Part shown: piece by piece, positions 46,047 through 57,419 of the stretch
Layout: the number at the start of each line of letters is the position of its first letter
Position numbering within the stretch: the stretch's first letter is position 1
Assembly: GCA_023634235.1 (NCBI GenBank)
Contig: JAMKCF010000019.1
Location: forward strand, 11,177,684 to 11,241,683
From: Pisaster brevispinus
Taxonomy: Eukaryota; Echinodermata; Asteroidea; Forcipulatida; Asteriidae
Reading direction: 5' to 3'
DNA: 64,000 nt
Position numbers and translations under genes: made by a program
Notes under the pieces: model-generated
The model's database searches: none
What the model was told of the DNA's origin: nothing
The model's input: the letters and a program-made list of their open reading frames with translations, nothing else

Positions 46047-47183
46047 ATGGAATTTCGACTCAGCTCAACGATGTTAATAATGGCAGTGTTCCCTGTTATA
46101 TTAGCTCTGGAGAAAGGTGAACTATTAGATATGACCTACGAGTATGGAGACACCACCCTTTTTTGGCCTGGTGTTGATGGTTTCCAATTCATCATTGGAC
46201 ATCGCGGACCATCAGGGAGTATCCCTTGGTAAAACAAATTTGTGCCACATTATTTAAGGTTAATCAAATCACTAATATTTTGAATGAAGAAATTGATTCC
46301 TGTGATATTCAATACGGCTACCCAGCTCGTTGACTCAACCAGTGAGAAGATGTACCTTTTTTTAAATTTCACCAACCTCTTCTTACTCAAATTTGATTAT
46401 TAATAAAAATCAATGACACATCGGAATAATTTAGAACGGACCTTTTAGTGTTCCCAAAAATTACATGCAATTATTGGTTTTTGTATCAGGTACGAAGGTA
46501 ACAGTTTTATGACGGGAGAACATGCTGGGACACACCTCGACGCACCAGCCCATTTCGGTCAAGGCAAGCTACGTGTCAGCGACATACCAGTCAGCAGGTT
46601 TGTCGGGTCTGCAGTCCGTGTGGACATCTCAGAGAAAAGCTCAATGGACCGCGACTATCAGATGACAGTCAAAGATCTTCAGGACTGGGAAGAAATCAAT
46701 GGGAAAATACCTGACGATTCATTGCTGTTTGTTTACGCTGGTTGGGGAGCTTTCTACCCCAACCGTTTGGAATATTACGGTTCGACAAGGAACGACACGT
46801 ACCTCGACGAGCAAGGAAACTCACTCCTTCATTTCCCAGGTGTTGCACCAGAAGCAGCAACATGGTTGGTATCGAATCGCAATATATCGGGCATTGGTAT
46901 CGACACGGCATCCATTGACTACGGACAGAGTGCAGAATTCCAGGCTCATCAGATACTTTTCCAGGCTAACATTTACGGGTTGGAGAACGTCGCCAACTTG
47001 GATAAACTTCCTACAACAGGTGCTAAAGTACACGCACTACCAATGAAAATTAAAGACGGCAGTGGAGCGCCAGTTCGTATCATCGCCATGTTGGATGAAG
47101 ACAGCACTTCTGGCACAGCTACCATACTTTGTAGTACATTGGTACTTATTGCAGCTGTTTGCTGTGCCTTCAAAATGCTGTAA
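46047..47183 (+). CDS. Secreted cyclase-family metal hydrolase, paralogue 1
   Basis: Two coding exons, 46047-46228 and 46490-47183, joined at W61 (TG/G), give 291 residues. The start is ATG 46047, just after the acceptor gcgtcag/attgacc. Residues 1-21 (LIMAVFPVILA core) form a signal peptide. Next come the family's entry motif TLFWPG (37-42) and the metal-binding signature HAGTHLDAPAH (72-82), where His72, His76 and Asp78 are the expected ligands of the putative cyclase/kynurenine formamidase-isatin hydrolase fold. A Gly-Ala-rich segment near GAKVHALPMKIKDGSGAPVR follows. The last ~22 residues are hydrophobic after a small-residue stretch (STSGTA), consistent with a GPI anchor. Such enzymes hydrolyse amide or lactam rings; the substrate here is unknown. 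An almost identical gene follows 7.4 kb downstream. Confidence 0.88.
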
Positions 47184-48113
47184 ACTGTTACAATTTTGTA
47201 CCGGTATCGAAAACTTCCTCAATACCTTTAGATTTAAAGTCAATACTATTGTCCCTTTTTATTGAGGAGGTTCAGTGTTTTCCCTTTAGTTCAGTTTGTG
47301 ATATTGGGTATTTGTTTTGTTTATTTAAAAAAAAAAATTAAGTAAGTGCCAGATTCGGTGGTGGTAATTTGTTCTTTGTATGTATATACATTCTAACTGT
47401 GTTTGTAAAAAAAAAATATAAAAACTTCTGTTCAGATTTGCTTTGAAAATAGTCGTTGACAAGTTGATGTTTTGGCTATGGGTTGGGGGGAGGAGACAGA
47501 ACGTCTTTGATTATGGGAAGTTTTTTTTTTTTTTCGGAACAGAAAGGCTTGGCTCGGTTGTTTTGCTGTTTTCGATCTATTTTTTCGTCGCATGTCATAT
47601 TTTGGAAAAACAAAAACAAATCTCTGAAACTCTAAAGTTGACAAGAGTTGAATATTGCCTAATTTAGGGATTACGCATTTTCACCAATCACTTGGATTTC
47701 ATTAATGGATGCCTAGTGTTGGCGAAATGTTGATTTGAAGGACATTTTGGGACTCATACCTAAACTGACAAAAACTCGGCAGGAGCTTTTGACCCATAGA
47801 CAGTGGGCACAGTGTTTAAATTTTACTTTATAATATGGTTTTTAACGACGCTTTCAAACTCCCTTCATGTTAAAAAAGCCGTCAAATTATTAAAGGAAAC
47901 ACTTTCCTCTCATCGAGTATAGCTTGTGTTAGAAGTTTATAAATTCAGGGTCTGTGAACCGCGAGAGGGCGGGCTGCAGATTGAGACGCCTAGGCCCTAT
48001 ATCTATTTAGATTATCCTTTGGTTTCCCGTGTAAATTTTCTAAGCATGAGGACACCAAAATGGTATATATTTTCCATTAACACTTGTGCTTGCAAATGAT
48101 CGCTTTACTTTAT

Positions 48114-48208
48114 CAGTGTTGTAGGTCTCGAGACCGGTCTCCCCCTCCCCCTCCCCCCTCCATGTCTCGGTCTCGGTCTCGGACTCCGAGGTCTCGACTA
48201 CAACACTG
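48114..48208. mobile_element. 95-bp hAT-type MITE
   Basis: Inverted termini CAGTGTTGTAGGTCTCGAGAC and CAGTGTTGTAGTCGAGACCT begin with CAGTG, as in hAT elements. They are flanked by a perfect 8-bp duplication TACTTTAT at 48106-48113 and 48209-48216. The interior is a C-run and ctcggt repeats. It lies just outside the segmental duplication and is absent from the other copy. Confidence 0.9.
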
Positions 48209-48216
48209 TACTTTAT

Positions 48217-49758
48217 ACAGCCATAAACGTTATACTATTATTATTAATAGGCCTAGTATGTAGTACTATTATTAATGTGCAGCCTCAAATAATGGGTTAG
48301 TCGGTCCCCATTGACACAAACCTCGACCCCTGCACGCAATAATCTTTTGAACACTGTATAGTTGTCCCCAGTGACATCCTTGTTTGTACCTACCCACGCT
48401 GATCTCTTACCCTGCGCTGCGCAGTAACACAATCATCACACATGAAAACAGTATACCAGTTTCCAACTGGCAGTGCGTAACTAAATGAACGCGGGGCACA
48501 TACCCCTGCATAAATGGACTGTAAGCATTTCCAAATGCTGTCCGAGGGTCTACAGATTGTATATAACCATTTCAGGGGCGGATAAAAAAAATTACTATCA
48601 AAAGCGTGCCCACAAAATAACAGACATCGCTCCAACTCCCAATTGCTCCATTTCATCAACTTGAGTCAAACAACTGTTCAGGCAGGCAACTTCAAAGCAC
48701 CGCCGGCTACCCCCCCCCCCACACTCACGAGATTATAAACAGCCCATTCATAGAAACCAAAGGCCTGGCTTCACTCTCCTCCATGCTTCAACTAGGGCAG
48801 CTTTGCAACAAAGTATCAATTACCCCACACCAAGACGCCAAGGCTTGTTTAGGTTTGTACACAGTCAATGGGAATTCCTGGTGGCTGGTAGCTTGTAACT
48901 GATCCAGCAGGTGAATGAACTTACCCAGGCCACTCAAATTCTACAACTTGTTTCTCTAGCGTAATATGTACAAAGTCATGAAAAATGAGATTTCGAATGA
49001 ATTCATAAGCAGAGTAATTAACAAAAACGCATAATTAGCCAGTTTTCAACTGGTAGTCTATATACCAGAGAGGGAAACACAATGTACTACATTCCTCCCG
49101 GAAAGGTTGCATTGAGTTCGTTGAAGTCTAGATCATGTGTCAAAGGATGTGCCTCCCTGCAATGCTCCCATAGAGACCAGTGGGAAACACTTATCACTAA
49201 GTGTATTAACAGAGGTCTAATGAATCAACAAATAAGAACAAATTGCATTAAATTTCAAACAGATCACAGAGTTTGAAAACAAAATAACGGTTTACAAAAA
49301 AGGTATTTCGTCCTACACCATAATGTGTGTTGGGCGAGTGGCTGGATAATTTCTCAATTAAAATAACTTTAGTGACTACCTTAAGCTTCTATCCAGAATA
49401 AAAATTCCTTTTGTCTATATCATTGTAATATTACACATTTAAAGCGTCTGTTATGTACACGGTCCGACACCGTGGAACTGCCCAAATTCCAGAATGAGGG
49501 GAGCGTGTTTTGTTTGAAACTTTGGGGAGGGAACCTTTTAAGCTGATCAAAATCTGAATTAATGAAATGATTAAAACAAGTGGTGTAAAAACAAACTAAG
49601 TTTATATAGGGAAAATCGGTCGGACTCCGCTTAAGAAAAATTTGGCAATGTTCTTCGGGGCCTATAATGCTCGAAAGTTGGGAGTCATCGACCATAAAAA
49701 ACGGTAGGCCTACAGTCTAAGGTCTAACAAACGATATCAAGGTCATCATCATTCATTC
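48217..49758. other. Spacer between the duplicated blocks, no gene recognised
   Basis: Unique sequence of ~1.5 kb with a C run at ~48710. Frames up to ~90 codons exist on the minus strand (48390-48659, 49420-49695), but they have no motif or splice support. Confidence 0.5.
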
Positions 49759-49844
49759 ATTGTGACCTTACAGTTTACACAACGGTACGCCTATGTATCG
49801 CTAAACTTGATAGCCACGCAGACCCTTGCCGCTTCTTGTTTAGA

Positions 49845-49949
49845 GTTATAACGTGTGTGATTTGTATTTAAGTCGCTCACAGGGTGAGGCGTGAAGCTAC
49901 TCCAGAAAGCAACTCCTTTTTACCGGTACCTCTGCCTGATTTGGTTAAG
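49845..49949 (+). promoter_or_regulatory. Probable promoter-proximal/5' non-coding exon of cyclase copy 2
   Basis: Counterpart of the block ending at 41967: gtcgctcacagggtgaggc then tgatttggttaag/gtaagt, with the donor after 49949. Conservation of the donor in both copies supports a transcribed first exon. Confidence 0.45.
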
Positions 49950-51027
49950 GTAAGTTTAACTAAGATCAAACAATGAGCAATATCGATTGGCTTTTCGTCA
50001 GCAGCAAAAAGGACATTTTTTTTGTCAAGTTATTTACTTCTAGTCGTACAGAGGAACCGCCATGCTTAATACATGCCATGGACGTGACACGCAAGACTGG
50101 CCTCTCTATTCGGGGAGGTGGCTGTCAGTTCATTATTTGGGTCACTTTTGAGTCTTGACATGTTTTCATGCTTTGAAACAATTAGATGTCAACCACAGAA
50201 TGTGTTTCAAAAGTCTTTTGATGAGTTACTTACCGTACCAGCAGTAAAGTAATGTTCAATTTGTTTATAAACCATGGGTGACACTTTATACCTAATTGAG
50301 TGTTAGCTTTAAAATAAGGGTCACTGTAATATTGTCTATAAACCATGCGTCGTTAAGCATTTTCAAGGTTTGTAAACCATTTAGGTCAACTTTTATTGAC
50401 AAACATGATCACTAAATATTCGTCTAGTCAGGAAAATAGTGTTGTATGTACATTTAAATTTAATCAAATTACGCGACCTTTCAGATTTGCCATGGATAAA
50501 TAAGGGGACCAACTTGGGTCACTAAGAAAATGTGTGGAGTGTCTGCTAAGAAATGGCAGTGAGCCTTAAATAATGACAGTATGGGTCACTATTTACACTC
50601 TTGAGTAGAATCAATCTTACAGTACCCTCCTGTTTTGTTGGGCATGACTCTGCATTACTTTGGAACCGTGTTTGTATTATCTGACGCAGTCAAAAGTTCA
50701 CATGCATCATACCTTTTCAGCCTTGTTGTTGGAATGCCACGCCGTTTCAAGACTTTTTGTTTGGGCGCATGATTCGGTCACGGGGTTTATCGTGCACGTG
50801 GGACTTCCCACGAGTTGATGGATTTGTTGTAAGCAGTAGGTATAGTTCGGATTAATAGAGTGAACTTGAAGCAGACAATCGTGTTATAGCTAAATTTGAT
50901 CTCGGCATAGTGTGTCACAGGGACTGTGATTATAGAGCAGACTCAGTTGGAGTTTTTCAGAGTTACAGCAGTCCATTGCGCCCATGTGGCCCCAGCAATA
51001 AAATTAATAAAATACAAGACATGCGCA

Positions 51028-51567
51028 TAGAGACTCAGGAGCCTCTATCCTCAACACAAACCTAAAACAAAGAAATAAATGAAACAATTTGTTCCAAACA
51101 TAGATTCAAGCAAGTGAGTTTTTAAAAGTCCCTTGAAAATCAGAAGAGAGTTAGCTTTTAATTGGCGAATACCTGCGGGCATTCTATAATAAAGGTGCAT
51201 TGAAGTTAAAGGCTGTTTGACCTTAGCATTTTGTGGAGAAATTAGTTTGCGTCGGTAAGGATTGGCCAGCAGAACGAAGATGATGAACTGGAATATATTT
51301 ATGAAGAGGATCAGAGTCTGAAGATAGTCCATGAAGAGCTTTGAAAGTGAAGAGATTAACTTATACGCAATACGTATTTTAATCGGGAGCCAGTGGGGTT
51401 CTTGTAAGATTGGGGTGTTATAAAATGTTGAGAACGAGGTGTGCGTGAGACGAGGCGATCAGCGGTGTTTTGAACACGTTGAATCTTAGAAAGTTCTCTA
51501 TCCGAAAGTCCAATGATAAGAGGATTGCATGAATCGAGTCTAGAAGTGACAAAGGCATGATCAAAAA
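51028..51567 (-). pseudogene. LINE reverse-transcriptase C-terminal remnant (copy 2)
   Basis: Same fragment as at 43385-43948, carried along by the segmental duplication. The last block is slightly better preserved here: MPAGIRQLKANSLLIFKGLL then KTHLLES. The shared truncation point shows that the LINE inserted before the duplication. Confidence 0.8.
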
Positions 51568-52369
51568 GAATAGTGGTTTCAAGATGGCGTCAGATTTAAA
51601 CTATTGGTCTGATATGCATGAGAGCTGCTTTGCAGTTATTGGTTACTTGATCTGTCATACACATCAAACGGGTCCTCCAACTGCGCTTTCGAACGTCAGA
51701 CTAGATGAATCCACAAGGACGGACAAAAAACCACAATATCCCAACGTGAGCTGTACTGCCCAACAGTTCTATTGAGCATACCATAGCTCTGAGATGTGGT
51801 ATCAGAAGTTAAATTATCGTAGTGAACGAGATATCAATCCTACCCAAAACCCTAACCGTAAATTAGACCCGAAAAGTGATTGGACAAAATGCACGGTAAT
51901 AACAATCAATTTTGTTTTGCCATTATGCCACAGGGCCTAATATAGACCTCACCTAGAGGTCAAAAGGACGTTTTTCTTTGGCCAGTCATGTGCACCGCGC
52001 GTATGTGCGTTTTACATTGTTTCATCATCGATTTACCTCTAAGATTGCGGCTGCATGACGTCAATGCATAAGTTATGTATAGTGAATGTCGACAAGTCGT
52101 AATTATATGCACTTATCAAATGTGTGTCAGAAAAATTATGTTATTATTTTATGATATATTTTAATTTTCTGCGACCAAAAGGCAATACACAGGTGGATTA
52201 AAAATCAACTTAAACATTATTTAAGCTTTAACAATACAAGAACGCATACCACAATAAAAAACATAATACCTAAATTGTGGCAAGCATCTAGAGAAAAAGT
52301 AAAAGCCAATTAAACATGCATTAAAGTAAACATGAACGACGAAAATACACTTCAGACCACAAAAACGGG

Positions 52370-53185
52370 TTAGTAACCCTAACCTGAACTTTTTATTTTA
52401 AAAATATTTTTTATCTTTTTTTTTGCTTCAGATTGACCATGGATTTTTGGTTAAGCTCAACGTTAATGTTAGGCCAGGGTTAGCGTTAGGATTACAGTTG
52501 GATTTAAGGTTAGGGTTGAGGTTAGCACATAATGAGTACTCTAATTAAAACATTTTTAAAATTCTAAAGACTTGAGGGCGAAACTTTACTTTACTTTCGA
52601 CCCGAACCCCAACCCTAACCCTTACCCTAACCCTAACGTTGAGCTAAATCAAACACTGCAAAAACTGTACCATTGTTGGCGAACGAGTCATTCATTTTTT
52701 CAACCTGAACTTGAAATACTGTCTAGCTTGCTAATCTATTTTTCTGTTTTTCTTTTTGCTCAGGTTGACCATGGATTTCGGTTGAAGCTCAACGTTGGGG
52801 TTAGGGTTAGAATTAGGGTTAGGGTTAGTGCTAGGATTAGAGTTAGAGTTGAGGTTAACACATTAGGAGTACTATCACAAAAACAATTTAAATCTAAAAA
52901 CTTCAGTGCTAACCCTAACCTTACTTTCAACCCGAACCCAATTCCCTAATTCTAACCCTAACCCTAACCCCTAACCCTAACCTTAACGTTAAGCTAAATC
53001 GAACACTGCAAAAACCATACCATTGTTGGCGAGCGAGATATTCATTTTGTAACCTGATTTTGAAATGCTGTCTAGCTTTCTTTTTTTTCATCTCATCAGA
53101 TTTACCATGGGTTTTTGATTTACCTCAAAATTAGGGTTAGTGTTAGGGCTAGTGTTAGTGTTAGTGTAAGTGTTAGTGTTCGGGT
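52370..53185. repeat. Telomere-like arrays with repeated start-exon fragments (copy 2)
   Basis: Three fragments resembling the coding-exon start (at 52431, 52763 and 53099) alternate with gttaggg and ccctaac runs. The first reads MDFWLSSTLMLGQG then stop, against the real MDFRLSSTMLIMAV. Copy 1 has four such fragments, so the number changed after the segmental duplication. Confidence 0.85.
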
Positions 53186-53417
53186 TTTAGGGTTATAGTC
53201 CTCAAGTTTTTTATTAGAGTATTCTACATTTTACTCCTAGTACTTTATGTAAAGACATTTCTTCTTCTATTTTTTAAGGGGACTGTCCTTTTACCAAACT
53301 CACTTTACGTTTGTGTAGATTTTGGTATTTATTTAAATTTTGTAATTGTTTTTTATAATATTAAGTAGTACTGAAATCGTTTTTTGTTTTATTTATTTTT
53401 TTTGCGTCAGATTGACC

Positions 53418-54612
53418 ATGGATTTTCGACTCAGCTCAACGATGTTAATAATGGCGGTGTTCCCTGTCATATTAGCTCTGGAGAAAGGTGAACTGTTGGA
53501 TATGACCTACGAGTATGACGACACCACCCTCTTTTCACCTGGTAATGATGGTTTCCAATTCATCATTGGACATCGCGGACCATCAGGGAGTCTCCCTTGG
53601 TAAAAAATATTTGTGTGCCACATTATTTAATGTTAATCAAATCACTAGTATTTTGAATTAAGAAATTGATTCCTGTGATACTTCAATACGGATTATTCTG
53701 AAGAATGATTCTAGCTTGGATTGGATATCGACTCATTTCCACGCAATCTACATCTTGTTGAACAACCAGTGAGAAGATGTATCTTTTTATACATTTCACC
53801 AACCTCTTCTAACTCATCATTTGATTATTAATAAAGATCAATGACACATCGGAATAATTTAGAATGGACCTTTAAGTATTTCCCAAAAATTATATGCAAT
53901 TATTGGTTTTTATATCAGGTTGGAAGGTAACAGTTTTACGGCGGGAGAACATGCTGGGACACACCTCGACGCACCAGCCCATTTCAGTCAAGGCAAGCTA
54001 CGTGTCAGCGACATACCAGTCAGCAGGTTTGTCGGATCTGCAGTCCGTGTGGACATCTCAGAGAAAAGTTCAATGGACCGCGACTATCAGATGACAGTCA
54101 AAGATCTTCAGGACTGGGAAGAAATCAACGGCAAAATACCTGACGATTCGTTGCTGTTTGTTTACGCTGGTTGGGGAGCTTTCTACCCCAACCGTTTGGA
54201 ATATTACGGTTCGACAAGGAACGACACGTACCTCGATGAGCAAGGAAACTCACTCCTTCATTCCCCAGGTGTTGCACCAGAAGCAGCAACATGGTTGGTA
54301 TCGAATCGCAATATATCAGGCATTGGTATCGATACGGCATCCATTGACTACGGACAGAGTACAGAATTCCAGGCTCATCGGATACTTTTCCAGGCTAATA
54401 TTTACGGGTTGGAGAACGTCGCCAACTTGGATAAACTTCCTACAACAGGTGCTAAAGTACACGCACTACCAATGAAAATTAAAGACGGCAGTGGAGCGCC
54501 AGTTCGTATCATCGCCATGTTGGATGAAGACAGCACTTCTGGCACAGCTACCATACTTTGTAGTACATTGGTACTAATTGCAGCTGTTTGCTGTGCCTTC
54601 AAAATGCTGTAA
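53418..54612 (+). CDS. Secreted cyclase-family metal hydrolase, paralogue 2
   Basis: Exons 53418-53599 and 53919-54612 are joined at W61, giving 291 residues. It has the same signal peptide, the same HAGTHLDAPAH signature at 72-82 and the same hydrophobic C-terminus as paralogue 1. The first exon differs at five of 61 residues (E2D, G34D, W40S, V43N, I59L); the second differs at about seven of 230 (among them Y62L, M68T, T69A, G84S). W40S changes TLFWPG to TLFSPG in a motif that is usually aromatic in this family and lies near the active-site mouth, so substrate preference may differ. It otherwise looks intact. An AATAAA lies at ~55503, beyond the duplicated block, and could end this transcript. 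Confidence 0.88.
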
Positions 54613-55697
54613 ACTGTTACAATTTTGTACCGGTATCGAAAACTTCCTCAATACCTTTAGATTTAAAGTCAATACTATTGTCCCTTTTTATTGAGGAGGT
54701 TCAGTGTTTTCCCGCATGTTCAGTTTGTGAAACGGGGTATTTGTCTTGTTTACTTGTTTTTGAAGTAAGTGCCAGATTCGGTGGTGGTAATTCGTTCTTT
54801 GTATTACCTATTCATTCTAACTGTGTTTGAATTGTTTTTTGATAAAAACATTCTGTTCAGATTTGTTTTGAAAATAGTCGTTGACAAGTTGATGTTTAGG
54901 CTATGGGTTGGGGGGAGGAGACAGAACGTCTTTGATTATGGGAAGTTTTTTTTTTGTTTCGGAACAGAAAGGCTTGGCTCGGTTGTTTTGCTGTTTTCGA
55001 TCTATTTTTTCGTCGCATGTCATATTTTGGAAAAACAAAAACAAATCTCAGAAACTCTAAAGTTGACAAGAGTTGAATATTGCCTAATTTAGGGATTACG
55101 CCTTTTCACCAATCACTCTGATTTCATTAATAGATGCCTAATGTTGGCGGAATGTTAATTTGAAGGAAATTTTGGGACTCATACCTAAACTGACAAAAAC
55201 TGGGCAGGAGCTTTTGGCTCATAGGCAGTGGGCACAATGTTTAAATTTTACTTCATAATATGGTTTTTAACTGACGTTTTCAAAATCCCGTGATGTTAAA
55301 AAAAGCCGTCAAATTATTAAAGGAAACACTTTCCTCTCATCGAGTATAGCCTGTGATTGATTACAAGTTTTTAAATTCAGGGTTTAGTGAGCCGCGAGAG
55401 GGCGGGCTGCAGAATGAGACCCCTACCCCATGTACTTACGGACTGATTGCTTGTGAGTCAGTAATATCATCGTTTCAACGAATTTGTGGAAAATGGATAC
55501 TAAATAAATGTGATAAAATAAACATCATTACACAAAACAAATGCCTTGCTTTTTATTATTCGTTTGGCAACCTTTTGATAATAATGAAGTAGTGTATGAA
55601 CTTGAACTAAGCCACTAACTACATCATATGATTCTGAAAGAATGATGATGTGCTGCAATCACACAACCATCACTGCGTCCATGTGGAGAAGTCAAAG

Positions 55698-55729
55698 ATG
55701 GCGGTAGACGGTAACCCATATCAACAACG
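55698..55729 (+). other. Candidate short first exon (or 5' UTR exon) near HHAT
   Basis: aagATGGCGG, in good start context, opens MAVDGNPYQQ and reaches a strong donor, CG/gtgagtag, at 55729. Joined to the HHAT acceptor at 59399 the frame would become CGG TAA, so it would be an 11-codon upstream frame rather than part of HHAT. Alternatively it begins another gene whose next exon I could not find. Confidence 0.3.
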
Positions 55730-56120
55730 GTGAGTAGATTTGTCTTGTTTTGCAGACATTCTTATCCTATTGCCAATGACATTTTCATCAAGACTGACAC
55801 ATTTTGTCACTTTTTCGCCACACACATCCACAGAAATCCCCGGGCCAGACGACACACACGGCTACAGCAAAACGCGGGCTTTACTATTAACCAATCATAA
55901 CGTTCATACAGAAAAGCTTACGCCTGCGCGTGCAAAAGATCGACCGGCGCCAGCCTGTCTTCGCTCCATGCTTATTTTGGAAGGGTGAAGACAGGGGACC
56001 AGTCGAAAATTAGACTGGTCACCTGTTGAAAAATACGTCTGGGTTCAGACTAAAGTAAACATTACGTGACAATCACATCATATCAGAACGTGAACCACGA
56101 CGATCGAAAGCTGAAAACCA

Positions 56121-56156
56121 CTAGCGGGATGCCGCGCGAAGCGCGGCACCCGCTAG
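56121..56156. repeat. Strong 17-bp hairpin with a GAA loop
   Basis: CTAGCGGG-a-TGCCGCGC, loop GAA, GCGCGGCA-CCCGCTAG: the arms pair fully apart from one bulged A. It is GC-rich within AT-rich DNA. It could be a small MITE core or an RNA structure; it is not followed by a U-run. Confidence 0.8.
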
Positions 56157-57320
56157 ATGGGAGCGATTCTTGCGTATAAAATGCTGCAAATGCTGCAAAA
56201 GATGTTGAGTGGGGTCGAAACGTCGCCTGCCCTCCTCACCATTCTCGTACCCTTTCTCCAACTACGAAGCATAATTTGGGGGTGTATGGCCGGAGTTGAG
56301 TTGTAATATTGGGGAAGGATGTATACTTGGCAATGATGCATGCTTGGCATGATCATTTGTAGGTATTTTCATGATGTTAAAACTTGCGTTGAGCGACTAA
56401 CATTGTGTCTAAGCCATCCACTGGTTTCTTTGTATTGAAATTAGGCTTCTCTCCTGTATTTATTTGTTACTTGATATCCTTTTTTCTTTAATTCTTTATT
56501 TCTTTGTTTCTCTTTATCTTAATTTGTTAAAAGTGTCTTTGTTTCTACACCTTTTCTATATCCGTGTTTTGCCGTTTGTTTCTTTGTATCATATATGTAC
56601 TTTTAATTACCTTCTCGGTTTTTCTGTATGTCTTTATTTGCATTTTTGTGTTTTCTGAGTTGTTTTTTGTCTTGTTATTTCTTTGCTTGTTGATATGCGG
56701 GGCAACGTGTCCCCACTAATGCCGGCAATACTGCTTGTCTTTATTTTATGTTGTTTTTAAGTAAATGAGTAAGCAATTTATCAATTTATGAAAGAAATAA
56801 TAGAGGAGAAACATATAAAGGGGACATAGGAGGCCATGTCAATCTACAAAAAAATTACCTGGATGACAAAGTTTCAATAACAGAAATGTGCAGTATCCTT
56901 ATAAATGTGGAATTTTTTCCCGTACTTTCGAGCATAATTTTAATTTAATTATCTCAGTCATTGTTGAATTAATTTTATTCACTGCACTTGGTATTTCCCC
57001 GCCAGTTGACTAAGTGTCGTTCCAGAGTCCTACTAAAACATAACACACTGCTATTACACTGACACTTATTTATTTGGCAAAACCCCCCACCTATGTTTTG
57101 AATAATGTCAAATTTATCCCAAAATCAACACCCACAAATCATCCGACCCTCACGCAAGCCCTGCTAGCTACATACAGACTAAATAACCCCGCCGCAAAAA
57201 AAACATGCGTGACTGAACGAACTACGCAAGGGCCGACCAATGCGGGTGTCCAGCTACCGTTGCACGCTTTCGCGGGGAGACGTCGGAACACCAACGCAGA
57301 CCCCAACCATCCCACCACGC
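56157..57320. other. No gene recognised
   Basis: T-rich stretch at 56450-56700 (a 64-codon hydrophobic frame is a composition artefact), then AT-rich non-coding sequence. Confidence 0.5.
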
Positions 57321-57323
57321 AAT

Positions 57324-57419
57324 GGGTGCATTTTCGTGGTCGTAACCAATAACTGTTTCGGTTGTAATCACCGGCCAAAGACCGAAACAGTTATTGGTTA
57401 CAGCCGCGAAAACGTACCC
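57324..57419. repeat. 39-bp inverted repeat with an 18-bp loop
   Basis: The left arm 57324-57362 (gggtgcattttcgtggtc.., taaccaataactgtttcggt) pairs with the right arm 57381-57419 (accgaaacagttattggtta, ..cgaaaacgtaccc). The inner 20 bp are perfect. Outside the arms, ggccgaccaatgcgggtgtc and ccgaccaat...gcgggtatcc form a direct repeat. Confidence 0.85.

Larger units (their letters stand above)
41779..47990 (+). repeat. Tandem segmental duplication, copy 1
   Basis: The whole interval is repeated in the same order and orientation at 49759-55410, including the 5' non-coding exon, the LINE fragment, the telomere-like clusters, both coding exons and ~800 bp after the stop. It has ~470 bp (about 42365-42838) that the other copy lacks. 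The left border abuts the 8-bp target duplication of the palindromic transposon. Confidence 0.9.
49759..55410 (+). repeat. Tandem segmental duplication, copy 2
   Basis: Matches 41779-47990 in order and orientation. It lacks ~470 bp at the join after 50384 and has a short extra piece at ~51775-51855. Coding exon 2 and the 3' untranslated part are nearly identical to copy 1, while the intron differs by many indels. Right border near gagagggcgggctgcag; after it the two copies diverge. Confidence 0.9.

Noticed and set aside
56464..56658. Hydrophobic 64-codon frame as a small membrane protein
   Set aside because: The stretch is T-rich, which gives Leu/Phe codons by composition alone; no splice or start support.
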